Assembly: GCA_037439465.1 (NCBI GenBank)
Contig: JBBIVX010000006.1
Coordinates: 1 to 64,000, forward strand
Length of the DNA stretch: 64,000 nucleotides
From: Parasulfuritortus sp037439465
GTDB lineage: Bacteria; Pseudomonadota; Gammaproteobacteria; Burkholderiales; Thiobacillaceae
Direction: 5' to 3'
A program made the position numbers and the translations under genes. The notes beneath the pieces are model-generated. The model ran no database searches. It was given only the letters and a program-made list of their open reading frames with translations, and was not told the DNA's origin. Each line of letters opens with the position of its first letter. Within the stretch, counting starts at the first letter, position 1. Of this stretch, positions 1-9,145 are shown piece after piece.

Positions 1-898
1 CCTGGGGGTCCAGCACCTCCATGAGGATGCTCTCGCTCATCAGCAGCATCTGCCCGTGGGGCGTCTCGTGGGCGGTGAAGCCGATGTCCCGGCTGCCGTA
101 CTCGTTGGCCACGGGGACGCCGAAGACGTTGCCGATCAGTTCCCGCTGGTGGTCGTAGAGCGGCTCGCCGGTGGTGCACACCACGCGCAAGCCGGGAACG
201 CTGAGGCGGCGCCCCTTCGCCTCGGCGTGGGTGGCGAGCAGGGCGACACTGCTGGCATAGCCATAAAGGCACTTGGGCCGGAAGGCCTGAATCGCCTCGA
301 TGTAGGACTCCATCTGGCTGGGCGACATCTCGAAGGCATTGAGCACCAGTTGATTGACCAGCCGGTCGCGCAGGGTCTTGATGCGGTCGGTCTTGTTCAA
401 CTCCACCGGCGCGCCCCACAAGTAAACTTCGCGCTCGCCCGGTTCCACCCCCCACCAGCGCCGCGCCCGCATCCGCCCGGCGGCGTCGGAAGCCTGGCGA
501 GTGCGGCCGTAATAGAAAATCAGCGGCTGGCCGCTGGAACCGCCGGTGTTGTACTTGAATACGCCGCCCGGAGCCGCGCGCCACACCAGTTGCTCGACAT
601 TGTCGCGGGCATCCCGCTTGTTCATGGCGGGTAGCCGCGCCAGGTCGGCGAGGACGACGCCGCCCTCGCGTACGGCCGGCTCCAGGCCGGCGGCCTGGAT
701 GTGCCGAGCGTGCCAGGGACTGTGTGCCAGGGCGGCTTGCAGCAGGTGATTGAGCCTGCGCTGCCGGTAAGCCTCGATCTCGCTCCGGGACTGCCACTGG
801 CTGCGCTCCAGTTCGGCCAGATAGGCAAAGGTGGACCGGTGCATGGCCGCTTCCTGGGCACGGAAGACGGTGCGGGCGAACCAGGACGGGATGGACAT
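1..898 (-). CDS. CapK/PaaK-like phenylacetate-CoA ligase family protein (3' end outside window)
   Basis: Reading frame open from an ATG at 898 to the window edge (about 299 residues visible; the C-terminal part is missing). The protein begins MSIPSWFARTVFRAQ. It carries the glycine/serine-rich nucleotide loop YNTGGSSGQPL at about residue 118 and a NEYGSRD stretch near 270, both typical of the adenylate-forming CapK/PaaK family. Family members activate carboxylic acids as adenylates, and CapK-type members occur in polysaccharide loci, where their exact reaction is mostly unknown. It lies downstream of and co-directional with the exosortase-type polysaccharide genes, so a role in modifying the polymer with an acyl group is an inference. 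The ATG is the first in-frame start after a 354-bp gap. Confidence 0.75.
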   Translation of the reverse strand, partial: MSIPSWFARTVFRAQEAAMHRSTFAYLAELERSQWQSRSEIEAYRQRRLNHLLQAALAHSPWHARHIQAAGLEPAVREGGVVLADLARLPAMNKRDARDNVEQLVWRAAPGGVFKYNTGGSSGQPLIFYYGRTRQASDAAGRMRARRWWGVEPGEREVYLWGAPVELNKTDRIKTLRDRLVNQLVLNAFEMSPSQMESYIEAIQAFRPKCLYGYASSVALLATHAEAKGRRLSVPGLRVVCTTGEPLYDHQRELIGNVFGVPVANEYGSRDIGFTAHETPHGQMLLMSESILMEVLDPQ

Positions 899-1252
899 TG
901 CGAGTTTGTTCCTCTATGAGTGCAGTGATAGTTATAAGGCGACTAAGAAGTCGCGGATTAACCCGTCATCGCGGGAACGCAGAAACCGAACGAAACGCTT
1001 GCCTGAACAACCCCGCTGGGCCGTCCTCGCGCGACCGCGAACCCCGCACAAGTGGTTGGAGATGGTTATAGATATAGTCTTGGTCAGACGGAGATTATAA
1101 GGCGCGGGCCAAGGGCGCAGCGCAATATTAACCGCCGCGAATTAACCGGGGGCTGCCCACCTCCCTGGTCCTCGGCAGCGAGAGCAAGGAAAAGTGGTAA
1201 CCGGCTTTTCCAACACCCTCGGGGATAGGGGAGGCGATCGCCGCGCGCCTCG
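899..1252. other. Non-coding gap with possible minus-strand promoter
   Basis: No convincing gene on either strand. A TATAAT box reads on the minus strand at 1099-1094, about 195 bp ahead of the CapK-like gene, but I see no good -35 box at standard spacing. The 10-mer TTATAAGGCG occurs at 932-941 and again at 1095-1104. A short hairpin GCGACT-AAGA-AGTCGC lies at 939-954. The CapK-like gene may therefore have its own promoter rather than relying only on read-through. Confidence 0.35.
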
Positions 1253-2452
1253 TCAGCCGACCATGACGGTCTCGAAGATGTTCTGGAGTTGGGCGACACG
1301 CTTGTCCCACTGGTTGTCGTCAGCGTAGTCGAGGATCGCAGCGCGGTCCCACTCTTTCACCAAGGCACTGGCCAGGGCGCTTTGCAATGCGGCCGGGTCG
1401 TCGAACGGCACGATAGTGCCCAGCTCAGGCCGGCAGACCACCTCCCGGTTGCCGCCCACGTCGCTGGCCACCACGGGCAGACCGCAGGCCATGGCTTCCA
1501 GGATGACGTTGGCCCAGCCCTCGTTGCGGGTGGAGAGCACAAAGACGTCGGCGGCGGATAGGGGCCATTTCAGCGCATCGGGCTGGACTTGGCCCAGGAA
1601 ATGGACCCGTTCCGTCAATCCCAGGGCGGCAACCTGGGCCTTCAGTTCCTGGCTCATGTCGCCCTCCGGGCAGGGGCCGCCTACCACCAAATAATGCAGG
1701 TCCGGCTGCCGCTTCAGCAGTTCCGGCAGGCAGGCGATGACGCGGTGGAAGCCCTTGCGCTCCACCAGACCGCCCACGGTGATCAGCACCTTGGCATATT
1801 CGGGCAAGTTGAAGCGGGCACGGGCCTCCTGGCGGGAAATGGGGATGAAGCGGCCGGTATCCACACCGTTGCCGATTACCTGGCAGCGGTCTTGCGCGGC
1901 GCCCAGGGAGAGGGCCAGGCGGCACAGGGAGTCGGAGACGGTGATGATCTTGTCGACACCGTGGAACACCTCGCGCAGTTTGGGCACGAGGGCCGGGTTG
2001 CGGCTTTGTCGCATCTCCGTGCCGCGCAGGGTGACAGTGACCGGAAGATTCAGCCAGCGGCCAAGTTTGAGGGCGGCGTGGCCATCCGGGTAGGCAAAGT
2101 GGGCGTCGATGAGGTTGTAGCCCATGGCCTTAAGGCGGCGCAGTGTGAGGTAGCTGCCCAGGGCCATGAACAGGCTGTCCAGGCCGCGGAATAGGCCGGG
2201 GATGGCCAGGAAGCGGGGATAGTGCACCTCGAAGCCTGCCTGGTTTTCCTGCCTGGCGGGCAGGGGGCGGTAATGGGGGCGGAACAGACGGATCAGGCCC
2301 TGACCCGGGAACCAGGGTTTGGGCGAAACCACAACGAGGGGAATACGCTCGCCGACGCGGAACAGGCGTTCACGGATGAACAGCCCGGCCGCGGGCTGAA
2401 CCGAACTGGGGAACAGGCAGGAAAAAACGATAAGGCGGGGTTCGGTGCTCAA
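1253..2452 (-). CDS. GT4-family glycosyltransferase
   Basis: A 399-residue GT-B fold glycosyltransferase that would transfer a sugar from a nucleotide donor to a lipid-linked polysaccharide intermediate on the cytoplasmic side of the membrane. Evidence: the N-terminal half holds the acceptor-side Rossmann elements (DAHFAYPDGHAA near 117). The C-terminal half begins with VGGLVERKG (226-234) and has the EX7E motif at E311...E319 (NEGWANVILEAM), followed by GLPVVASDVGG. The start is a TTG at 2452, preceded by GAGGAA about 5 bases upstream. The neighbouring codons give no better ATG, so TTG is preferred. It follows vapC on the same strand with a gap of about 30 bp. The donor and linkage cannot be told from sequence. 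Confidence 0.87.
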   Translation of the reverse strand: MSTEPRLIVFSCLFPSSVQPAAGLFIRERLFRVGERIPLVVVSPKPWFPGQGLIRLFRPHYRPLPARQENQAGFEVHYPRFLAIPGLFRGLDSLFMALGSYLTLRRLKAMGYNLIDAHFAYPDGHAALKLGRWLNLPVTVTLRGTEMRQSRNPALVPKLREVFHGVDKIITVSDSLCRLALSLGAAQDRCQVIGNGVDTGRFIPISRQEARARFNLPEYAKVLITVGGLVERKGFHRVIACLPELLKRQPDLHYLVVGGPCPEGDMSQELKAQVAALGLTERVHFLGQVQPDALKWPLSAADVFVLSTRNEGWANVILEAMACGLPVVASDVGGNREVVCRPELGTIVPFDDPAALQSALASALVKEWDRAAILDYADDNQWDKRVAQLQNIFETVMVG

Positions 2453-2483
2453 GACCGTTCCTCAATGAGGTTTCACTGAACCT

Positions 2484-2900
2484 TCATGTGCCTGCGCCCA
2501 TGGGTTCCGCCCAGTTGGCGAGTCGCAAGCCGGAGACTCGCGCGAACTCCCGTGTGTTGTTGCTGACCAAGGTCGTCTCCAAGGCAATGGCATGGGCGGC
2601 GATCTGGGTGTCCAGCGGGCCGATGGGCTCCCCCTTGTTCTCCAGCTGGGCCCGCACTGCACCGTATATTCTGGCCGCATCCTCATCAAAGGGCGCGATT
2701 TCGAGGGGTTCGAGAAATTGCTTGAGGGCCGTGCGGTTCCGTTCCGACCGGCTTTTCTCCACGCCAAACCACAATTCGGCCGCGGTGATGCTGGAGATAC
2801 CCAGGCCGGCGGGCGCGTATTGCCTGAATGCGTCAAGCACTTGAGGCGGCCGTTGCCTGATGGCGTAGATGCAGATATTGGTATCCAGCATGTAACGCAT
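2484..2900 (-). CDS. vapC: VapC-type PIN-domain ribonuclease toxin
   Basis: A 138-residue PIN-domain protein, the usual VapC length. The acidic metal-binding residues can be placed at D6 (MLDTNI), E42 (AAELWFGVEKS) and D97 (PLDTQIAAHA), with N115 near the end (VSNNTREFARV). VapC toxins cleave RNA, often initiator tRNA, and are held inactive by the cognate VapB. The gene starts 5 bp after the vapB stop, giving a normal two-gene module. The pair sits between two glycosyltransferase genes of the exopolysaccharide cluster and has no obvious functional tie to them, which suggests insertion of a stability or defence cassette. Confidence 0.93.
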   Translation of the reverse strand: MRYMLDTNICIYAIRQRPPQVLDAFRQYAPAGLGISSITAAELWFGVEKSRSERNRTALKQFLEPLEIAPFDEDAARIYGAVRAQLENKGEPIGPLDTQIAAHAIALETTLVSNNTREFARVSGLRLANWAEPMGAGT

Positions 2901-2905
2901 GCCCC

Positions 2906-3136
2906 TTACCAGCCTTCCCGCGCGTCTGGTTGCCTGGGTTGTTCGCGCTCGGGGAAATCTTCGAACTTGTCCAGGGCATCGATCAGGCGCTCGATGCTGG
3001 GATGTTTGACTGGCCGCAGGATGAGGGCGTCGCCATCCCGTTCGATCGTCACCTCGTTCACCCCTTCGAAGCGAAATGCCTTGGGCAATCTCACGGCTTG
3101 GCTGTGGCCGTTGATGAAAAGCTTGGCGGATTGCAT
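2906..3136 (-). CDS. vapB: VapB-type antitoxin (AbrB/SpoVT fold)
   Basis: A 76-residue antitoxin beginning MQSAKLFINGHSQAVRLP, the typical VapB N terminus with a swapped-hairpin AbrB-like DNA-binding domain. The C-terminal half (LRPVKHPSIERLIDALDKF) would bind and block the toxin. The frame is open upstream to 3214, but the ATG at 3136 is chosen because a strong Shine-Dalgarno (AAGGGGGT) lies just ahead of it and because family members start here. VapB usually represses its own promoter together with VapC. Confidence 0.9.
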   Translation of the reverse strand: MQSAKLFINGHSQAVRLPKAFRFEGVNEVTIERDGDALILRPVKHPSIERLIDALDKFEDFPEREQPRQPDAREGW

Positions 3137-3159
3137 GGCGACCCCCTTGGCGTTGCTGA

Positions 3160-3205
3160 TATGGATATGCATAAGTATATATGTGTTATGTCGGTTGCCT
3201 GTCAT
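3160..3205 (-). promoter_or_regulatory. Probable vapBC promoter/operator
   Basis: AT-rich stretch just upstream of vapB in an otherwise GC-rich region. It contains a minus-strand TATACT -10-like box (3179-3174) next to the perfect palindrome TATGCATA (3166-3173), within about 40 bp of the vapB start. VapB proteins bind short palindromes overlapping their own promoters, so this is the expected place. No clear -35 box is visible. Confidence 0.35.
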
Positions 3206-3226
3206 GTTCGTCATGGTCGGCCCGAT

Positions 3227-4444
3227 TCATAACTCCCTGCCCAAGGCCCGGCCGTAGATGGCCTTGTAGTTGGCGATGCTGTTGTCCCAGTTGCGCACTT
3301 CCTCCACGAAGCGCCGGCCGTTGGCGCGGATGGCCGTGCCCCGGTCGGGCAGGTTCAGGGCCTCCAGGGCCTTGCGCGCCAGGTCCTCTCCATCCTCGGC
3401 GCGGAACAGGAAGCCGGTGGCGCCGTCCTCGATGAGTTCCTTGTGGCCGCCCACGTCGGAGGCGATGAGCAGGTGGCCCTGGGCCATGGCCTCCAGGGGT
3501 TTCAGGGGGGTCACCAGGTCGGTGAGGCGCATGGCGTGGCGCGGATAGGCCAAGAGGTCCACCAGATCGTAGTAGCGGCTCACCTCGTTGTGGGGCACCC
3601 GGCCCAAGAACACCACCTTGTCGGCCAGGCCCAAAGCCTGGGCCTGAACCTTGAGGTTGGCCTCCTGGGGTCCGCCCCCCACCAGCAGCACGCGCACGTC
3701 CGGGGCCTGGGCCAGGATCCGCGGCAGGGCGTTCAACAGCAGGTCCAGGCCCTCGTAGGCATAGAAGGAGCCCAGGAAACCGATGACCCGGCAGCCCGCC
3801 AGGCCCAGCTTCGCTTTCAACTCGGGATCGGCGCCGGCGCTGGGCTGGAAGTGCTCGATGTCCACGGCGTTGGGCACCACGCCGATCTTGTCATCGGGGA
3901 TGCCCCGGCTGGCCAGGTCGCGCCGCAAGCCTTCGCAGATGGTGACGACCTGGCTGACGGCCTTCACCGCGCGGGTCTCCATGGCCTTGGTGAGGCGATA
4001 GCGCAGGCCGCCTTCCTTCTGGGTGCCGTGGTCCACGGCGGCGTCTTCCCAGAAGGCGCGGATCTCATACACGGTGGGGATGCCCAGGGCGCGGCCCACG
4101 TGGATGACTGGCCAGGCGTTGAGCACGGGGGAATGGGCGTGGATCAGGTCCGGGCGCAGCTGCTTGGCCAGGCCCATGAGGCGGATCTCGGTGGCTTTCA
4201 TGAGGGCCCATTGGTTGAGCGCTGGCAACTTGCTTGCCAGCCCGCCGGGCGGGGGCGTGCGGTAGAAGCGCAGGCCGTCCGCTTCCTCTTCCAGACCCTG
4301 GGCATCGAGCTGCTTGGGGCTGGTGAGGTGGAAAGTCTCCCAGCCGAGGCGGCGCTGGCCGCGCAGGATGTTGGCGCTGCGGAAGGTGTAGCCGGAGTGC
4401 AGCGGCAGGGAGTGGTCGAAGACGTGGAGGATGCGCAGGCTCAT
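3227..4444 (-). CDS. Exosortase A-associated GT4 glycosyltransferase (TIGR04063 type)
   Basis: A 405-residue GT4 enzyme starting MSLRILHVFDHSLPLHSGYT, the signature N terminus of the XrtA-associated TIGR04063 (Daro_2409) family. It has a GT-B C-terminal domain with VIGFLGSFYAYEGLDLLL, the catalytic-side PLKPLEAMAQG stretch and ASDVGGHKE. It should add a sugar to the lipid-linked repeat unit of the exopolysaccharide co-produced with PEP-CTERM proteins. Its ATG overlaps the TGA of the upstream amidotransferase gene by 4 bp, indicating translational coupling. The sugar donor is not predictable. Confidence 0.9.
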   Translation of the reverse strand: MSLRILHVFDHSLPLHSGYTFRSANILRGQRRLGWETFHLTSPKQLDAQGLEEEADGLRFYRTPPPGGLASKLPALNQWALMKATEIRLMGLAKQLRPDLIHAHSPVLNAWPVIHVGRALGIPTVYEIRAFWEDAAVDHGTQKEGGLRYRLTKAMETRAVKAVSQVVTICEGLRRDLASRGIPDDKIGVVPNAVDIEHFQPSAGADPELKAKLGLAGCRVIGFLGSFYAYEGLDLLLNALPRILAQAPDVRVLLVGGGPQEANLKVQAQALGLADKVVFLGRVPHNEVSRYYDLVDLLAYPRHAMRLTDLVTPLKPLEAMAQGHLLIASDVGGHKELIEDGATGFLFRAEDGEDLARKALEALNLPDRGTAIRANGRRFVEEVRNWDNSIANYKAIYGRALGREL

Positions 4445-6345
4445 GCGTGTTTTTCGTTGTGGCGCAGAAAGGCCTCAAACATGTACAGCGACCACAGGGG
4501 AGCGCTGTAGTCCCGCTTGCCCCAGGCGTGCTCGTCGGCCATGCGCTGCAGGAAGTCCATGTCGAACAGGCCCGTGTCGGCCATGCGCTGGGAGGTCAGG
4601 GCGGTGTGGAGCTTGTCCTTCAGCGGCCCACGGAACCACTCGGCCAGGGGGATGGAGAAGCCCATCTTGCGGCGGTACATGATGTCGTGGGGAAGAAAGG
4701 GCTCCAGGGCCTTCTTCAGCATGTACTTGCCCTCGGTCCCCTTGAGCTTGTAGTCCACCGGCAGGCCGGAGACCCATTCCATGAGCTTGTGGTCCAGGAA
4801 GGGCACACGCACCTCCAGGGCGTGGGCCATGCTGGCCCGGTCCACCTTGGTGAGGATGTCGCCCACCATGTAGGTTTTCATGTCCAGGTACTGCACCTGG
4901 GAGACGGCATCGCCGTCCCGCACCGGGGAACGGGCATGGTGCCGGCGCAGCACCTCCACCGCCCGGTAGCCGGCGAGGCGCTTCCTGAAGGCGGCGCTGT
5001 AGACCTTGTCCCGCAGGTCGTCGCCCATGATGGAGACGCCGTGGAAATAGCCCTCCACCGTGTCCCGTGCCATGGCCTGGAAGGTGGTCTTGGCGCGCAG
5101 CACCTTGGGCGCCCAGTCCGCCTTGGGGTAGGCGCAGCCGAGGAAGCCGAACAGGGGCTTGCGCAGGGCATAAGGCATGAGGTGGCGCATGCGCTCCTCA
5201 TAGGAATGCCAGCGGTAACGGCGGTAGCCGGCGAAGTTCTCGTCGCCGCCGTCCCCCGACAGGGCCACGGTGACGTCCTTGCGCGCCAGCTGGCAGACCC
5301 GCCAGGTGGGCATGGCGGAGGAGTCGGCGTAGGGCTCATCGTAGAGGCGGGCCAATTCGTCCGCCAGGCTGATGTCGTCGGCTTCCACCAGGTTGATGTG
5401 GTGGTCGGTGCGGTAGCGGTCCGCCACCTGCCTGGCGTAGGCGGACTCGTCGTACTTGGGGTCGGGAAAGGCGATGGAGCAGGTCTTCACCGGCTGGTCG
5501 GAAAGGCCCGCCATCATGGCCACCACGGCGGAGGAGTCCACGCCGCCGGAGAGGAAGGCCCCCAGGGGCACCTCCGCCACCAGGCGAATCCGCACCGCCT
5601 CGCGGAAGCGTTCGATGAACTCGGATTCGGCGGCTTCCAGGCTGATGGGCCCCACCGGTCGGAAGGGCACGTCCCAGTATTCCTCCGGTGCCGGCACCGG
5701 CTGGCCGCGCTTGATGAGCAGGCGGTGGCCCGGCGGCATCTTCAGGGCCGACTTGTAGATGGTGCGCGGCTCGGGCACGTAGCCGTAGCCGAAGTAGTCC
5801 TCCACCGCCTCATCAAGGATGTCGCGGCGGAAGCCGGGCCAGGCGGTGAGGGTCTTCAGTTCGGAGCCGAATACCAGGAAGCCGTCGTCGGTGACGGCGT
5901 AGTGCAACGGCTTCACCCCCAGGCGGTCGCGGGCCATGAACAAGACCTGCTGTTTCCTGTCCCACAATGCAAAGGCGAACATGCCGCGGAAGTGCTGCAC
6001 GCAATCCGCACCCCACTGTTCCCAGGCATGGACGATGGTCTCGGTGTCGGAACGGGTCTTGAACGTATGGCCCAGGGCGGTGAGTGCCGGGATCAGGTCC
6101 GTGAAATTGTAGATCTCGCCGTTGAACACCACCCACACCGAGTCGTCCTCGTTGGCCAGGGGCTGCTGCCCGGCGGCGATGTCGATGATGGACAGGCGGC
6201 GGTGGCCCAAGCCCAGGCCCGGCTCCAGGTACAGGCCGGATTCGTCGGGACCGCGATGCCACTGCATGTCGTTGATGCGTGTCAGGACCTCACGGGCAAT
6301 CGGGCGCTGCTCACGCAGGTCGAAGATACCGGTTATGCCACACAT
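4441..6345 (-). CDS. XrtA system amidotransferase (asparagine synthase-like, TIGR03108 type)
   Basis: A 634-residue protein with the two asparagine synthase B domains: an N-terminal Ntn glutaminase with catalytic Cys2 (MCGITGIFD) and a C-terminal ATP-PPase domain with the PP-loop SGGVDS at 266-271. The frame extends 6 codons upstream, but the start at 6345 is fixed by the need to expose Cys2 after Met removal. In XrtA loci this family is taken to amidate a sugar acid or other carboxyl group of the polysaccharide rather than to make free asparagine; the substrate is unproven. It overlaps the downstream glycosyltransferase by 4 bp and lies 81 bp after the upstream one. Confidence 0.92.
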   Translation of the reverse strand: MCGITGIFDLREQRPIAREVLTRINDMQWHRGPDESGLYLEPGLGLGHRRLSIIDIAAGQQPLANEDDSVWVVFNGEIYNFTDLIPALTALGHTFKTRSDTETIVHAWEQWGADCVQHFRGMFAFALWDRKQQVLFMARDRLGVKPLHYAVTDDGFLVFGSELKTLTAWPGFRRDILDEAVEDYFGYGYVPEPRTIYKSALKMPPGHRLLIKRGQPVPAPEEYWDVPFRPVGPISLEAAESEFIERFREAVRIRLVAEVPLGAFLSGGVDSSAVVAMMAGLSDQPVKTCSIAFPDPKYDESAYARQVADRYRTDHHINLVEADDISLADELARLYDEPYADSSAMPTWRVCQLARKDVTVALSGDGGDENFAGYRRYRWHSYEERMRHLMPYALRKPLFGFLGCAYPKADWAPKVLRAKTTFQAMARDTVEGYFHGVSIMGDDLRDKVYSAAFRKRLAGYRAVEVLRRHHARSPVRDGDAVSQVQYLDMKTYMVGDILTKVDRASMAHALEVRVPFLDHKLMEWVSGLPVDYKLKGTEGKYMLKKALEPFLPHDIMYRRKMGFSIPLAEWFRGPLKDKLHTALTSQRMADTGLFDMDFLQRMADEHAWGKRDYSAPLWSLYMFEAFLRHNEKHA

Positions 6346-6426
6346 AGTCTCGTTGCCACCCACCCCCTGTCAGACGTCATATTAGCCGATGCCGGCGCTG
6401 CGGGTCCGCCCGGCGCCAGCGGCTTC

Positions 6427-7557
6427 CTACAAGACAGCATCGTAGACGTCAGCGTAGGCACGCGCCATAGCCGCCAGGCTAAATCCATGCTCTATCACGG
6501 CCCGGCCGGCGTTACCGTGTGTTTCTATCAGGGCGGGGCCGGCCAGATAGGCAGCCATGGCCTCGGCCAGGCTGGCAGGGCGGGCGGGCGGCACCAGGGC
6601 GCCGGTCCTGCCATCCTCCACCAGTTCGACGTTACCCCCCACGGCGGTGGCGATGACCGGCAGGCCACTGGCCATGGCCTCAAGGATGGTGTTGGAGATA
6701 CCTTCGTTGAGGGAGGGCAGCACGAACACGTCCAGGGCGCGCATAAGGTCGGCGATGTCCGACCGCTCGCCGGGCAGCCAGGCCAGGTGGCCAAGCCCGG
6801 ACGCGCCCAGCAGGTCCAGGCAAGGCTGACGCGCCTTGCCTGCGCCGATGATGACCAGGCGCAGGCGCCGCCGCGCCGCCGCGTCCGTCTGCGCCAGTTG
6901 GATGAAGGCGCGCACCAGATTGGGATAGTCCTTGACCTCGGCCATGCGCCCCACCGAGCCGAACAGCACGCTGTCCGCGGCGGCGAAACCCTCCGGCAGT
7001 ACACTCGGACGCGGGCCGGCGCGGGGATGGAAGCGCACACTGTCGACACCGTTGTATATCTGGCGGATTTTATGTTCCGGCACCCGCACGGTGTCACCCA
7101 GCCAGCCGGCCAGGTCGCGGCTGACGGCGATGTAGCGGGACACGAAGGGGCGTGCAGCGCGGCGCAGCAGGTTGTATTTGCGGTTGCGTCCGTAGAGATC
7201 GAACACATCGCGGCCATGCTCGCCGTGCACCGTGGCGCGCACGCCGGCGGCAGCGGCGACGAACTGGGCCTCCAGGGCGGCCAGGTTGCGGGTGTGCACG
7301 ACATCGGGCCGCAGCGCCCGCAACAGCCGCCAGAGCCTGGGCACCCAGGTGTAGTCGTGGCCGGGACGGCGCCCCAGGGCATGGAACGCCACCGGCTGGG
7401 CGGTGATGCGCCGGCGGAAATCGCTGTACTCGGTGAGGGCCACCACCACATGCCGGTAGCGCTCCGGCGGCAGGGTGTTGCAGAGGTTGACCAGGCCGTT
7501 TTCCATGCCGCCGGTGTCGAAGCGGTGCACGACGTGGACGATGAGCGCCGGTTTCAT
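6427..7557 (-). CDS. PEP-CTERM/EpsH1-associated sugar transferase (TIGR03088 type)
   Basis: A 376-residue GT4 glycosyltransferase starting MKPALIVHVVHRFDTGGMEN. The open frame runs 88 codons further upstream into the exosortase gene, but that extension is arginine-rich shadow sequence. The ATG at 7557 gives the family length and N terminus. Motifs: GMENGLVNL acceptor-binding loop, FGSVGRMAEVKDY, and the EX7E element NEGISNTILEAMASGLPVIA. It acts in assembly of the exopolysaccharide repeat unit. The gene begins 61 bp after the exosortase stop. Confidence 0.9.
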   Translation of the reverse strand: MKPALIVHVVHRFDTGGMENGLVNLCNTLPPERYRHVVVALTEYSDFRRRITAQPVAFHALGRRPGHDYTWVPRLWRLLRALRPDVVHTRNLAALEAQFVAAAAGVRATVHGEHGRDVFDLYGRNRKYNLLRRAARPFVSRYIAVSRDLAGWLGDTVRVPEHKIRQIYNGVDSVRFHPRAGPRPSVLPEGFAAADSVLFGSVGRMAEVKDYPNLVRAFIQLAQTDAAARRRLRLVIIGAGKARQPCLDLLGASGLGHLAWLPGERSDIADLMRALDVFVLPSLNEGISNTILEAMASGLPVIATAVGGNVELVEDGRTGALVPPARPASLAEAMAAYLAGPALIETHGNAGRAVIEHGFSLAAMARAYADVYDAVL

Positions 7558-7618
7558 CGGCCCCTGCCGCGACCGTGCCGCGCCGGCCCTGCCGTCCGCC
7601 CGGACCCCGGCCCAGCCA

Positions 7619-9145
7619 TTAGCCCTCCGCCGCCTTTTCCAGCGTCGCCAGCAGCGACGGCAGCATATCGCGCAGGAAGCCCTGCAACACCGCCGCCGCT
7701 TCGGGGCGGTCGAGCAGCGGCGTATAGACGATGATGGCCGCCGCGTCATCCCAGCGCCCCAGGAGACGCGACCTCGCCTCATATAACTTGGCCCAGTAGG
7801 GATTGACGGTCGTCGGGCCATTCAGCCAGTTCCACTGCCAGATGAGCAAACGCAGGTTGGCGGAGCGCAATCGGGTCTCGACGACCTCGGCTTTGCTGTT
7901 GGCCAATTCCACCTGCCGGACGGATTCGCCGACGTTGCTCCAGACGGGATGTTCCTGCTGAATCATCACATTCTGGGAGTTGATGAGTTCCGCCCCCTGT
8001 CGCTGATAGCGGTAATAGGCGAGCATCACCGAGACCGTCGCCTCCCCCTTGCGATACGTCCGCACAAGCCGGGCATCGGTCCCTTTGTAATCCGGCTGCC
8101 AGTCGGTGAAGGCGGCGGCCGGCTGCCAGCCATGGGCCGGCTCGGGCGCAGCAAGCTGGATCGCATTCCCCTTGGGAGCGCCGGCTTCGATGTAGGCCGC
8201 ATAGGCCGGCCACAGCGCCGCCACGACGAGCGCCAGGAGCGCGGCCTGGCCGTGCCGGGAAGATGGCTGTGACGATGGGACCATGGCGGCGGCCGGCTTG
8301 CCATCCGCCTCCTCCTCGCGCCAGAAGGAGCCCACCCAGAACATGAAGAACATGACCAGGCCGAAAAATACCCAGCCATAGATATAGTGATCCACTCCCA
8401 GGGCCAGCTTCATGCCGGAGAGATGGGCGATCATCACGATCATGTAGGCACGCAGGCCGTTGGCGATGATCGGCACGATGACCGCGGCGAGCATGAACAG
8501 CAGGCGGCGGCCGAGGTGGCGATAAGTCAGGTAGGCATAGAGGGCGCCCACCGTGAAGGAGGCCATCAGGTAACGCAGGCCGCTGCAGGCCTCGACCACC
8601 GACCATTCGCCGCTCGGTATGGCAAAGAAGGTGCCCTCGCGAAGCACCGGTATGCCAGTCAGTTGCAACGCGCGCACGGCAAAGTCGGCAGTGAATCGCA
8701 TCAGCGGCTGCATCAGCGCCTCGCCCATGGGCACGGCGAGGAACAGAAACGCCAGGGGGAAGGCCATGGCCCAGGCGATGCGCCGGCCAAGCAGGGTGAT
8801 CACCAGGGCGGCGATCATGGCCACGAGCGCGAGTTGCTGCACCACCAGCACCCGCGCCAGATCGGCGGCAAGCCAGACCAGGCCAAGCCCGGCGAGCAGC
8901 ATCAGGCCGCGCCAGTCGACGGCCGGCGGCAATTGCGCCAGCGCCCGCCGCTGGCGCCAGAGCAGATAGGCCGAGATGGGGAAGATCAGATAGCCGTGGG
9001 CAAAGGTTTCCGAGCGTGACCAGATGGCGACGGCGGAGGCCGTCGTCCCGAAATACAGCAACAACAGCAGCACCACGCTGGCGAGCGTAATCGCCCAGGG
9101 CGCGGTCTGAGGCGGGCGGGATCGTGGTTCTGTCGCGTCACTCAT
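7619..9145 (-). CDS. xrtA: Exosortase A with fused EpsI domain
   Basis: A 508-residue inner-membrane transpeptidase-like enzyme that removes the PEP-CTERM sorting tail from exported proteins. Residues 1-275 form the multi-spanning EpsH domain with the catalytic residues Cys187 (EACSGLRY), Arg232 (NGLRAY) and His253 (DHYIYGW) visible in order. After a further membrane segment near 300, residues from about 315 to 508 form an EpsI-like periplasmic domain (YYRYQRQGAEL, LRLLIWQWNWL). The EpsI fusion is usual for exosortase A. The start overlaps the 3' end of the upstream TIGR03087-type gene by 8 bp. A likely substrate, a PEP-CTERM protein, is encoded at 33203-34135. Confidence 0.96.
   Translation of the reverse strand: MSDATEPRSRPPQTAPWAITLASVVLLLLLYFGTTASAVAIWSRSETFAHGYLIFPISAYLLWRQRRALAQLPPAVDWRGLMLLAGLGLVWLAADLARVLVVQQLALVAMIAALVITLLGRRIAWAMAFPLAFLFLAVPMGEALMQPLMRFTADFAVRALQLTGIPVLREGTFFAIPSGEWSVVEACSGLRYLMASFTVGALYAYLTYRHLGRRLLFMLAAVIVPIIANGLRAYMIVMIAHLSGMKLALGVDHYIYGWVFFGLVMFFMFWVGSFWREEEADGKPAAAMVPSSQPSSRHGQAALLALVVAALWPAYAAYIEAGAPKGNAIQLAAPEPAHGWQPAAAFTDWQPDYKGTDARLVRTYRKGEATVSVMLAYYRYQRQGAELINSQNVMIQQEHPVWSNVGESVRQVELANSKAEVVETRLRSANLRLLIWQWNWLNGPTTVNPYWAKLYEARSRLLGRWDDAAAIIVYTPLLDRPEAAAVLQGFLRDMLPSLLATLEKAAEG

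Noticed and set aside
4447..7734. Plus-strand open frame of 1095 codons
   Set aside because: Antisense shadow of the amidotransferase and TIGR03088-type genes; rich in H, G, V and A with no domain, as expected from the complement of GC-rich coding DNA.
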